Part shown: piece by piece, positions 34,692 to 44,979 of the stretch
Numbering within the stretch: position 1 is the stretch's first letter
Layout of the letters: every line of letters starts with the position of its first letter
DNA from: Endothia cerciana
Lineage: Eukaryota > Ascomycota > Sordariomycetes > Diaporthales > Cryphonectriaceae
Assembly: GCA_026119935.1 (NCBI GenBank)
Contig: JALRMH010000018.1
Span: 1-64,000 of the forward strand
Reading direction: 5' to 3'
Length of the DNA: 64,000 nt
The notes under the pieces: generated by a model
Told to the model about the DNA's origin: nothing
Databases searched by the model: none
The model's input: only the letters and a program-made list of their open reading frames with translations
Made by a program: the position numbers and the translations under genes

Positions 34692-36328
34692 TCACCCAAA
34701 CTTCTTCTCGAACCTCTTCAGCATCCCCGTGACGCCCTTCTCGATCTTCCCGGCGTTCTCCTCCAACCGGCCCCTGACCTCCTTCTTCGGCGCGTACTTG
34801 ACCGCCAGCTCCCCCTCCGTCGGCCTGTACGCGAGCTGGTGGATCGAGTACGGGTCCGGCACCCCGGCGTGGCCACCACCTCCTCCACCCTGCTGCTGCT
34901 GCTGCGGCGCATACGAGTAGTTCGAGTACCCGCCGGGCGGGGGCGGCGGCAGACCCGGGCTCGTGACCGGCGGTGTGGCGTGCTGCTGCTGCTGCTGCTG
35001 CTGCTGTGTGTACTGGAGGGGCGTGTACGGCGGCGCGGGGCTGACGGGGAACGGCTGTGCGACGCCACCGCCGAAGGGGGACTGCGGCGCGGGCGACGAG
35101 GGCATACCGCCGACGTGGCTGGGGACCGCAGGCATCGTGGCGGCGCGGGCCAGGCCCGGGTGGTGGGGGTGGACACCGAAGCCCTGCGGCGGCATGCCGG
35201 GGGTCCCGACAGGCGGGGCGGGGAAGCTCGGCGCGCCCGGCGGGGGCTGGAACTGGGGCGGGGGGGCGAAGCCGGGGCTCAGGGGCCCGAGGCCGGTCGG
35301 CATGCCGGTCATCAGGCCCGGCGAGAACGGGGTGCCCGCGTCCTGCAGGAGCCGGGCGTGGAGCGGGTTCACGTAGTCGCCGTCCTCGGGCGGGGGGGTC
35401 TTCTCGCGGTGCTGGATCTGCTCCGGCGCGGCCGGGGCGGCCGGGTTGTACGCCATGGGGACAAAGCTGGCCGGTGATGTCGCGGAGTTGGGGCTCTCGT
35501 TGTCGCGGCCGGCGGACACGGCAGAGAGGGGCGGGGGGGCGAAGTTTGGCAGGTTCCCACTGCTGCCCGCACTCGTCGTCTGAGGGGGTGGCGGCGGCGG
35601 CGGCGGTATGTTGATACTGGGGTCGGCAATGGCAGCATTTTCCAGCCTCTGCACGACGGAGCTCACGTCGGCGTGGTGGTGGTGCTGCTGCTGTGGTGGA
35701 GGGGCGGGCTCGTCCTGTACATCGACCTGGCTCGCGGGGAGGACGCGCCGGACGCCGTTGACGAAGGCGAGGGCGTCCTCCTGGGTCCAGAAGTATATGT
35801 CGAGGGAGTGGAGCTTGTAGTGGTATTTGTTCTCGTTGCGCGGGTCGTACGTGGGCAGGTGCCACTCATCATGGCCCTCGACGTCGCCCACCACCAGGTT
35901 CACCACACACTGCTGCCTGTAGGAATATGTCACGTGGACGCCGTCCAGGACTTCCTCGGTGGTTCCAGAGTCAGCTCGGCGGCCCCTTGTCGGGAAGTGG
36001 GTATATATCCTCACAGCCGTCGAAAGCATCCTGTTCCTCCGTGCCGGGCTGGTTCGCGACCTCTACACGCGCCCTCCTCTCGTTCGCATTCTCAAACAGG
36101 TAGACATAGGAGCCCTTGTCGAAGCGGTGGTGTGGGGGGTTGGCGGTCGGGGCGGCGTAGAAGTAGTGGACATCGCCGAACCTTTTTCATTGGGGCAGAC
36201 AGACAATCGTCAGCGGCCTTCTGATACGGTAGGATGAGGACGAGAACGAGAACGAGAACAATCCACCCGACTGCTGCTCGTCGCGCTTACAGCGTGGCCA
36301 CGTTCTCCTCACCCGGCCGGACAGCCAT
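34692..36328 (-). CDS. Proline- and glutamine-rich conserved fungal protein, possibly RfeF-like
   Basis: Three exons, 36328-36291, 36181-36015 and 35950-34692, give 487 residues. Exon 1 is only 38 nt (MAVRPGEENVATL) and joins to FGDVHYFYAAPTANPPHHRF. The second intron is modelled as 64 nt (GTGAGG, GCTGAC branch, GAAG end) because the frame changes between EDIYPLPD-coding and VLDGVHVTYSYRQQC-coding DNA. An extra base in a GGGG run there would be the alternative. The first 150 residues form a folded-looking region (YKLHSLDIYFWTQEDALAFVNGV at its end). The rest is disordered, with poly-Pro, a Q8 run and a Q5/G6 run, then a basic amphipathic tail (GRLEENAGKIEKGVTGML). Similar Pezizomycotina proteins are, from memory, sometimes called RfeF transcription factors; that name is uncertain and no DNA-binding motif is visible. 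Confidence 0.7.
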
Positions 36329-37327
36329 GATCAGTGACGTACGGAGGTGAGCCCCGGCGCCTCCAGCAGGACGAGCAGGTCGGCAGAGGCAGAGGCAGAG
36401 GCAGAGGGGACGAGGTTAGGCAGGGCCTCAGGCCTGGAGGAGGGAAGAAGAAGAGGAGGAGGAGGAGGAGGAGGAGGAGGAGGAGGAGGAGAAAAAATTG
36501 AGCACGCAAGAAGAAGACCTCACGAGAAGCCGCGATGCGTCCCCTCGGCCTACCTTTTAACTTGTCCCCCCTCCCCTCAGAGGCCAGAGCCCAGCACCAG
36601 CAGCGACGCGAGCACTAGGGAAACCGGCATGCTGCAGCGCATCTTCCAACCAGCATCCATCTCACCCTGCAGGGACCCTGGCACCGCAACGTGCTGCTCG
36701 GCGCTTAGCAGCCCAGTCGTGTGTCGAGGGTGGCAGGGCCTTTGGTGGTTGGCCCGCCCAGTCCAGACGGTGTGGGGTGGGTGCAGTGCTAAGTATGTCT
36801 GCTAGACAGTAAGCTACTGACTGCACTGTATCCCTGCGGCACCCGCATCCTTGTCGCGTGGTCCGTGCTCGGCGGGAGGCTCAGTCTCTCTCCCTCTCGA
36901 AATTTCCACCCTGTGATGGACGATGCATCATGGGTGGATGGCAGCCCGCCTCGCGTGGACAAACACACCCAGACGGAGGATAGCGACCTTGCATAATTTA
37001 TTATACTACGGCAGACGGTCGAGGAGGACTTCCTGTCTAATTAGAACCTGTCAATACCGACCCCACGAACCTCGCGGGGACTGGCTGGCCGACCGACCTC
37101 CCAGCAGCCTCTACTTGCGAACCCACACCACGGCATCCATCCCCTCCCTCCATCACACAAAACAACGAGGCAGACCACGATATATCCGTCAGTCAGGCCG
37201 GCGAAAGGAGGGGACCTCTCTCACCCGGCAGAGCGCTCCCTCTCCTCATCCTCCTCCTCCTCCTCCTCCTCCTCCCCCCACACCGAAACAGACAAAAGAA
37301 GGAAAAAAAGAAAACACCCCGCCGACC
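36329..37327. promoter_or_regulatory. Divergent promoter region with purine/pyrimidine triplet tracts
   Basis: This 1 kb separates the starts of the proline-rich gene (left) and uS8m (right). It contains GGCAGA repeats at 36381-36406, a GGA tract at 36453-36491 and a CTC tract at 37244-37276 directly before uS8m. Seen from each gene, the tract nearest its start is pyrimidine-rich on the coding strand, as is common in fungal promoters and leaders. Confidence 0.5.
36381..36406. repeat. GGCAGA hexanucleotide tandem repeat
   Basis: Second locus of the hexamer also seen at 18744-18769. Confidence 0.8.
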
Positions 37328-37843
37328 ATGCCCATCGCAAACGTGGTCAACGCCTGCGCGCACCTCCAGAACGCGTCGCGGGCCCGCCTGGGCCTGACCT
37401 CCCTCCCCAGCACGAAGCAGAACCTCCTCCTCTCCCTCGCCCTGCACCGCTCGGGCCTCGTCTCCTCCGTCGTCCGCGGCGGGCCCAGGCCCCCGGACCC
37501 GGAGACCCTCCTCACCGCGGCGGGCGGCGAGGGCGCCCCGGCCGAGACGGAGCCCGTCACCACCAGCAACGTCGCCACCAGGAGGCTCTGGCTCGGCCTC
37601 AAGTACGTCGACAGCGAGCCCGTCATGCGCAACGTCAGCGCCGTCACCCAGGCCAAGCGGCCCATCACCCTGAAGCTGCCCGGCCTGCGAAGGATCGCGA
37701 GGGGGTTCGAGAGCGGCTACGTCGCCGGGCTCAAGATGGGCGAGTGCATGTTCGTCGCCACCGACAGCGGCGTCCTCGAGATCCGGGAGGCCCTCGAGAA
37801 GAAGGTCGGCGGTCTGATACTGTGTCGGGTGAGTCCTTACTGA
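37328..37843 (+). CDS. MRPS8: Mitochondrial small-subunit ribosomal protein uS8m
   Basis: uS8 binds the central domain of small-subunit rRNA and is essential for assembly of the mitochondrial small subunit. The single exon gives 171 residues from ATG 37328 (MPIANVVNACAHLQNASRAR). The conserved uS8 C-terminal part is clear: KLPGLRRIARGFESGYVAGL leads to MFVATDSGVLEIREALEKKV and GGLILCRVS, matching the bacterial ending GVGGEILC plus a few residues. Fungal mitochondrial copies often have inserts in the middle, as here (RGGPRPPDPETLLTAAGGEG). The GTGAGT at the very end of the frame resembles a splice donor, so a longer C-terminus with another exon is possible but not required. Confidence 0.88.
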   Translation: MPIANVVNACAHLQNASRARLGLTSLPSTKQNLLLSLALHRSGLVSSVVRGGPRPPDPETLLTAAGGEGAPAETEPVTTSNVATRRLWLGLKYVDSEPVMRNVSAVTQAKRPITLKLPGLRRIARGFESGYVAGLKMGECMFVATDSGVLEIREALEKKVGGLILCRVSPY

Positions 37844-38668
37844 GGAGGAGGGGGTCCTTGTTGAGAAAGGGGGAGGAGTGGGGGCACGCTGGAGGCTTGG
37901 GCGCTGAGGATCTGGGCAGAGGGGACACTCCGCCTGGGCTCTCGAGACCTGGAGGGGTCGGGAGGGCAGGAGGGCAGGCCGGTTGAAGAGACTTCGGGCC
38001 CGGGCGTGATCCCGAACGTTCACTTGCCCTGCGAAGGAACCCCACCCCCCCCCCCCCCCGGACAGTCGAAAGGGGACCGCTGGTACTGGAGGACATGGTA
38101 TTGGGCCGGGCTGGCCACCAACGAAGTTCAACATCGCTACATCGTGGCGGCCGCAGTCGAATCTCGCCGCTGTCACAAGTGCGACGCAAGTAACACCATC
38201 ACCACCCCCGGCTCGCTCGCCCGGTGGGATACCCAAAGATAGAACGTCTTAGGATGGAATCTTCCAACCCTCCCAGTTCAAGACGGAACACAATTCTGAA
38301 GACATGGTAAAATTTGCCTTTTCTGACAATACACCCTGCGTCCTTGTAGGCAAGCATTCGATTACTCGTCGCGGTTTTCGTAGGATGCATGTGGTTGACC
38401 CATTCTTGTCCGGCGATATGTACAACTGAAGTCTACTCTACTCGTATGCTTCTAGCCTTTTCCACCAAAACGCCCAACTAGCCCTAATGCGGAGACTGGT
38501 TGAAATCCTGAGGTATCATTTGTGAAAGAAAGAAAAGAAGGAAGAAAAAAAAATAATGAACCCCGTGCTTCCCTAACAAGACAGGACACCATCATTCAAT
38601 GTAGGTGTCCCGAACAGAAACAGAACACAACTGGAAAATGACTGCAATATTGTGCAGCGCTCTCCGTC
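37844..38668. other. Convergent intergenic spacer
   Basis: 3' sides of uS8m and the leftward disordered-protein gene. It holds a run of about 15 C near 38,045-38,059. I see no gene. Confidence 0.5.
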
Positions 38669-41129
38669 TTACCACTCCTCTTGTTCCTCAGGCTGGGCAC
38701 CGGTTGCCGGCTGCTGGGCACCAACTCTGGCTTCGGCCCCGAGGTTTCCATTGAGAACCTGCCCCTCCGTCTCCTCTTGCTTGTGGTTACCATTAGCCCG
38801 AGGTCCATCTGTCTTTCCCGCACCAGGATTCATGAAAGCTGCGAAGAGCGCGTCGGACGCCTTGGGGGCGTCCTGCGCCTTCTCGGGTAGCTTTGGGCCA
38901 TGCTCCGCCCTTTCAGATGTTATCACACCCACGTCGTCGAACGTCCTCGGCGAATCCTCTTGTTCGCCGGATGTCTTGAGCACATCTTTCTTCTGGCCGG
39001 GTGCAGACGTCTCTGGGGCATCGTCCTTGTTCCTGGAAGCCTCCTCGGCCTTTTTGATTGGACTTGGGCCATCTAGACTCACAGGTGCCCCAGAGAAGCC
39101 TTCCTTCTTCTCGGGTTCCTTCTCGGACGCAATTGGGAGATCATCCTTCCTCTCTGTTGTCGCTCTGGAGACGACCTCCTGCGCGGACGGCTTGGGAGCC
39201 TCTGCCTTTTCAGATACCTTGGGGGCGTTCACCTCCTCAGCCGGCTTACCGGCTTCTGCTCCTTCTTCCTCCTTCTCAGTCGTCTCCGGGATGTCCTTCA
39301 TCTTCGTCTTATCCCCCTTGAGAGCAGGCTCGCGTCCAGAGATCTTCGGGGCCTCGACCTTCTCTTCCGAGATCTGCGAAGGCACATTCCCCCTCGCCCT
39401 CTTGGCCACAGTAATCCCCTCCTCTGCGATGGGGGTCTGTGCCACCTTCCTTGCGGCTTCTCTGGCCGAGGGAGGTTCCTCCTCCTTGCTGGCCTCGGGT
39501 GTTGCTGCGGCGGAGGCCGCTGTGGACATTGTCTTGGAGACCACCCTCCTGGTAGGCCCTGTCTTCGCGCTCGGCGGCTTCCTGGCCGCTGCGGATACTT
39601 TCCGGGGCGGTGTCGTAGGCGCTTGCACCTTGTCGGCGACTTTGCTGGCGCTAGCTTGCGTAGGGCGCATCATCCTTGCCAGGAAGCCCTCGTCGGGCGC
39701 CCTAACCTCCTTTGTAGGAACAGGGTGGTCCTTGGCTGTCTGCTTCGGGGGAGGGCCGATGCTGGGTCGCTGACGGGCGGCCACTGAGACCGACCTTTTG
39801 ATTGGCTTGCCGCCCGAAGCCATCGCTGTTCGGCTTTGAGGTCGATTCGCGCTCGCCGGAGGTGGGCCGGGATTCTTCGTCTTCTGTCCCGAAGCGGCCG
39901 TATGGGTGGTAAGGGAAGCAGGTAGCTTCACGGGCCGTGTTGGGGATTTCGGTCTAGGTTTCACAAGTCCAGGAGATACAGTAGAGGGCGTCTTCTTCTC
40001 GGTTGCTGGCTTCTCAGGAGGCGGAGTAGCGGATGGTTTCGGGGTTGGTTGAGGTGCTTTGCCGGCAGTGTTCGGTTGAGACGAAGACGATGGCGACTTC
40101 ACCGTCGCTGCCGGCTTTGATGTCTTCGCCTTGTCGGCTCCGTTCAGAGCCGGGGCGACGGCGGCACCCCCGCTGGCACCCCCGCTGGCACCCCCACCGG
40201 GACCGCCGCTGTTGCCGTTGAGGTCGGCTTTGCCCCCAGCACCTTTGCCCCGAGCCTGGTCAGGAACAGGTTGAACCTCACCCTCTTTGGCAGCTTGACC
40301 GCGGCTCCCACCGCCGGAACCTTTGGCACCTTCCCCCCGAGGAGCTTGTCTAATTTGAGCCGGCTCCGCAAGCCCCTCTTGCCTCCAGCTGGGAGATCCG
40401 GCAGGGCCGGGAGCAGTGGTGAACCCCCTGGTGGCGGTGGCGCCCTGGGGGCCTGGCCCGGGAGGTGGATGGGCAAGGCTGGAACTGGCGACCGAGATCC
40501 GGGAGGCTGCGGCCCCGGCGAGGGCTGCCCTGGAGGATGAGGAAGCTGTGGAGGGTTGCCCGGCAGCTGGGGCAGATGCAGGTCCGGAGTCCTGAACTGA
40601 GGAAGGGGAGACGGCGGAGCTCCCGGGGCCCCGCTGGAGCTCTGATCGGCTGGTGTCCGGGCTCGAAACATTGGTCCTCGTGTGGTCTTGCAGGATGGAG
40701 GATGCTGTCTCGGGGTCGCCGCTGAGCTTCCGCCCAGAGATGCTCGAGTCTCCGCTGGCCTGTCGTGCGAGGCCTATGCGGCCGTCCTTCTCGATGGCAA
40801 CGAAGCTCGTCCGGACCTTGGAGAGGGGCCGGGGGGAGTCGCTCGCGTCTGGTTGTCGGGCAACGGGATTAGCAATGTGACTGTAAAGGCTAGATTATAG
40901 CAGTGCTCGTATAAGGGTCCAGAGTGGCGGATGCCGCCTGGGGTTGTTCGCGTGTCCTAGGTTTCGAGGTCCTGGCCGGTTGGGATGGGATGCGCTGGGC
41001 GGAGGAAAACAATAACATACTCGACCTCACAGAGGAGACACCGCCTGGACTGCGCCCTCTCTCGTCCATTGCCCCTTCCTCCTTCTTCGCCATCTGCTCC
41101 ATCATCTTGATCCTATCTCTGACGCTCAT
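38669..41129 (-). CDS. Large intrinsically disordered protein, uncharacterised
   Basis: Two exons, 41129-41021 and 40848-38669, give 762 residues. The intron has an ideal donor (GTATGT), a GCTAAT branch site and an ACCAG end. Exon 1 encodes MSVRDRIKMMEQMAKKEEG, a short amphipathic helix. Exon 2 opens with a well-formed SPRPLSKVRTSFVAIEKDGR segment, which looks conserved. The remainder is disordered, rich in Pro, Ser, Ala, Lys and Glu, with one more conserved-looking island (DEGFLARMMRPTQASASKV) in the middle. Tandem GGAS units lie at about residues 230-240, encoded by a 12-nt repeat at about 40162-40195. The C-terminus ends EEQEEW. Three short islands in a disordered chain suggest an adaptor or scaffold, perhaps cytoskeletal; that is inference only. 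Confidence 0.75.
40162..40195. repeat. 12-nt tandem repeat inside coding sequence
   Basis: About 2.8 copies of a 12-nt unit (GGCACCCCCGCT on the plus strand) encode Gly-Gly-Ala-Ser units in the disordered protein. Replication slippage here would change length without breaking frame. Confidence 0.7.
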
Positions 41130-42995
41130 CGTGGCTAGACTGTGGAAGGAAGGAAGGACTTGGAAGTAAACAGAGGACCCGAGCGCGGGAAGTGAGACCG
41201 ATTGGGGCTCTGACAGGCCCAACGGCAGCTAGTGGAACTGGGGGTCTCAGCAAAGAAAAGAGACCAGAAAGCAACGCAAGCGAAGATCAACAGCGCGTGG
41301 TGGCAGAAGAATAAAGGGGGTGGGTTTGGAGGGTATCTGAAGTTGAAGTTGAAGTTGAAGTTCTGCAGAAGTGTCCGGAACAGTCGAGCCCGTCGCGCGA
41401 CAGGGAGTTGTCGTGGTGGTGTGTGGACTTGTGGTTTGCGCTTTGATTCTCTGGGGGCCGCCGCCCAATCCCCGTGCGCGCGTGCCAGGTCGACCCCTTT
41501 TTTTTTTTTTTTTTTTTTTTCCTTGCGTAGGCGGCAACGGGGGAGGGGGGGGGGAGCTCCTGAGCTAGCGCGACCTAGCAGGCGGTTACTGGGTAGGCTT
41601 TCCAGAACGCGTCTCCCAGATTGTGCGTGACTCTGGTGGCGCCCTGGGCTGCAGGAGAGGTGCAGGATCTGCAGCTGCCAATCGCGGGTTAAGGACGGCA
41701 GAGGAGGTAGTCGTTGATGCGCAGTGAGGACGAGACCTTTTTAGGGGGGGCACAACGGTCGGCGGTATGGATCGAAGTGTGCTGGGCGGGACACCACAAT
41801 GAGTGGTACTCCCATTTACGAATATGGAGTTGAGGATATGAGGCAAAATGACAGGAGGGGCGAGGTGAGGTCCCACTCAGGGTTCATATGTACTACTTAT
41901 GGGGTACGGGCTGTTTGACAATTATTGCGGGGTGGATATTTCAGTTGCCGTCCCTGGTCTGCAGAGGGGATGGTGCTGTTACAGTACCGGGCTTGCTTGC
42001 CGCAGTGCTGGACTGACAGCACTGACAAGGCCGTTGAACTGAAATGAGCAGTGCGGTTGCTCATGCAACTACAGTTAGCTACAACGGCCGACTAGTACCA
42101 GCCCACCCAAGTTCAAGTACAACATCCAGACTCACCCAACTACCATAGTGTCTTTCTATGGTCAACATTTACACGGCCACACTCTCAGCTCAAAGCCGGG
42201 CACTAATCGTGTAACTGCCAGGTCGAACGTCAGTGTCTGTCTGAGACATGTAGCACCATGTAGACGACGACGCCTGAACGCTGTCGCTTATAAAGTCACT
42301 GCGGAGGTCGAGGTGGCGCAGAGCAGCCCACCGGTAGGTGGGTTCTGGGCACATCATATACTTTCATTCTTTGATGCCACATTTCATCTGCCGTCGCTAT
42401 TCCTAGTCTACAAGAGCTTTACATCAGCCGGTGAGTCGATGGTACTCCGAGCGGATGATAGTATTAGGGCTAGTCGATGTTAATGATCCCAAACGATTAT
42501 GAGGTACATGGTACATAGCATCATCAGAAGCAATACTGCCAACGACCTGTAGTGGCTCTATCAACGTGCTGCCTAATGCCTACCGTGGCCCTGGGGAACG
42601 AGACACTTATCACACCACTGGGGCGTGGTGAGCAATCGAAAAGAGGGGAGGGGAGGCCCAGGGAGCACATAACCTTTCAGTGACGGCTTGTGCTCTGAGG
42701 ATACTGTGAAGGTCGTCCCCGTGGGTGCCCTCTAGGTAGTCGTGATGTGGTCGTTATCCTGATGGGTTCATGGAGGGAGGGCTTCTTAGAAGCGCAGTCG
42801 GTCTAACCTACAAAGGTAACCTTGCTCTAGTGACCCCTGACCTGCGGTCCGACCCCGGAACATGATCCGACCACGGCCCCACGTCAAAGAAGCCCTGGGG
42901 AACTTTTTGAAGGCTCGACGGCCTCCAAGGTTTTCCTTCCAGACTAGCATCATCCCCCACCATCTCGACGAGTTCAAGGGCCAATTGACCTCAAG
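41130..42995. other. Intergenic between disordered-protein gene and LYS12
   Basis: Contains promoters of both divergent genes and no supported gene. Notable are a GAAGTT repeat at about 41,338-41,361 and a T run of 23 at 41,498-41,520. The segment 41,880-42,560 is AT-richer. I see no RNA gene. Confidence 0.5.
41498..41520. repeat. Poly-T run of 23
   Basis: The longest T homopolymer in the window, upstream of the disordered-protein gene (a poly-A run on its coding strand). Confidence 0.85.
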
Positions 42996-44181
42996 ATGGC
43001 CGCCCGAACACTCAGGATCGGTATGGTAAACCCCCGTTCCCCCTCCCCCCCCCCCCCCCAAAAGATGCCCAAACTCTGCTCCATACGCAGCCAGGCTGAT
43101 CATTCCCCTTCGTCCCCCACCACTAGGCCTCATCCCAGGTGACGGCATCGGCAAGGAGGTCATCCCCGCCGGCCGGCGCCTCCTCGAGTCCCTCCCGCCG
43201 TCCCTAGGCCTCTCCTTCTCCTTCGTCGACCTCGACGCCGGCTTCGAGACCTTCGAGCGCACGGGCACCGCCCTGCCCCAGCGCACCGTCGACACCCTCA
43301 AGGCCGAGTGCGACGGCGCGCTCTTCGGCGCCGTCCAGTCGCCCTCCAAGGCCGTCCAGGGCTACTCCTCGCCCATCGTCGCCCTGCGCAAGAAGCTCGA
43401 CCTCTACGCCAACGTCCGCCCCGTCAAGGGCGTCGCCACCAGCCTGTTCCGCCAGCAGACCGTCGACATGGTCATCGTGCGCGAGAACACAGAGGACCTG
43501 TACGTCAAGGAGGAGACCACCCGCCCCGGCGGCCCCGGCGGCCGCCCCGTGGCCGAGGCGGTCAAGCGCATCACTGGGCGCGCGAGCTACCGCATCGCGG
43601 AGATGGCCGGCCGCATCGCCGAGCGCAGGCAGAAGATGCGCGACGCCGGCGCCGCCAGCATCCACAGGGCGCCCATGGTGACCGTCGTCCACAAGTCCAA
43701 CGTGCTGTCGCAGACGGACGGCCTGTTCCGCACCGCCGCGCGGGAGGCCCTCGCCGCCGCGACCCCCGGCGTCAGGGTCGAGGAGCAGATCGTCGACAGC
43801 ATGGCGCTCAAGCTCGTCCAGCAGCCCGAGTACTACGACGTCGTGGTCGCGCCCAACCTGTACGGCGACATCCTCTCGGACCAGGGCGCGGGCCTGCTGG
43901 GCTCCCTGGGCCTGATCCCAAGTGCCAACGTGGGTGAGTCTTTCGCCATCGGTGAGCCGGTGCACGGGAGTGCGCCCGACATTGTGGGCCAGGGCAAGGC
44001 GAACCCCATCGCCACGATGAGGAGCGTCGGTGTCATGCTTGAGTTCATGGATCTGGAGCAGGCGGCCGCCAAGATTTATGCCGCCGTGGACGCGACCCTT
44101 GCCGCGGGCGTCGTGACGCCTGACCTGGGCGGGAAGGCTAGCACGACCGAGGTCGTCGAGGATGTGCTCAAGAGGTTGTAG
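42996..44181 (+). CDS. LYS12: Homoisocitrate dehydrogenase
   Basis: This enzyme oxidatively decarboxylates homoisocitrate to 2-oxoadipate with NAD+ in the mitochondrial part of the fungal alpha-aminoadipate lysine pathway. Exon 1 (42996-43020) is only 25 nt and codes MAARTLRI; a 106-nt intron with a long C run and a GCTGAT branch precedes exon 2 (43127-44181). The total is 359 residues. Family marks: LIPGDGIGKEVIPAG, the nucleotide/substrate loop VQSPSKAVQGYSSPIVALRK, LDLYANVRPVKG, RENTEDLYVKEE, the catalytic-lysine segment VTVVHKSNVLSQTDG, and YGDILSDQGAGLLGSLGLIP. Among beta-decarboxylating dehydrogenases, the SPIVALRKKLDLYANVRP pattern and the short chain fit Lys12 better than isopropylmalate or isocitrate dehydrogenase. 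An initiator model without the tiny first exon would miss the start. Confidence 0.9.
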
Positions 44182-44979
44182 TTTTGTGCATATGGGTGTG
44201 CATGGGGGGGGGGGGGCAAAAACCAAAATTAGGGCACGGGGGAGTAGATAAAATAGATACCAAAAAAAATTCATGACCGCATCTCTGCAACTGGACTGGC
44301 CTCTCCGTATCTGTCTCTATATGCTATCAAAGCAAAATAGCGCTTTGGGATGCTCCATAGCCACTCCCCGCAGACCAGTGACCGTCAATTACACTGGACT
44401 CAAAGTCCCGCATCGCTTAGCATTACGATAGTCGAGGCGTAGGGCTGGGCTCGCAAGGTAACAAATAGGTGTCTGACAAAGGGAGACACAAAGATTGGAT
44501 TGAAGGAGGTCCCGTAGGAACCCCAGTTCCATCGGCGGAAAAGGGAGAGCTTGAGTGCGCTAGCTCCTGAATGACAACGGAGATGTATGCACTATGGGGG
44601 CTGGCCTCTTTTTCCGGCGCTCTCCAGGAGGCCGCTCCGGTCTGCAGATGGTCTGACAGCGATGGAATGTGTGGTCTTGAAGCTCAAATCTGTGAGTGAG
44701 GATGGTTGTGTCCATTTCTCTTCCGGCCCCGTCAGGATGTACACATTTTGATCATGACAGCTTCCCAAGTGGTCCTGCCCCACTCTGCTCACCACTTCTA
44801 GTCTCCGCCGTGGTCTATGGTAGAATACAGATGCACGCCAGTCTATATGCCCAAGCACACATTTGTCGTATTGTACATTTCTGAATCGTCTATAATGCGT
44901 TCCGCGGAGGGCCAGCGGCCTGTAGGCCGGGCTGTCCACGAGCTCGGGAAGTCTCACCCGCCGCTCAAGCACAGGTCTT
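44182..44979. other. Convergent intergenic spacer
   Basis: 3' sides of LYS12 and the leftward mEF-G gene, with a run of about 13 G near 44,205-44,217 just past the LYS12 stop. No gene is supported. Confidence 0.5.
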
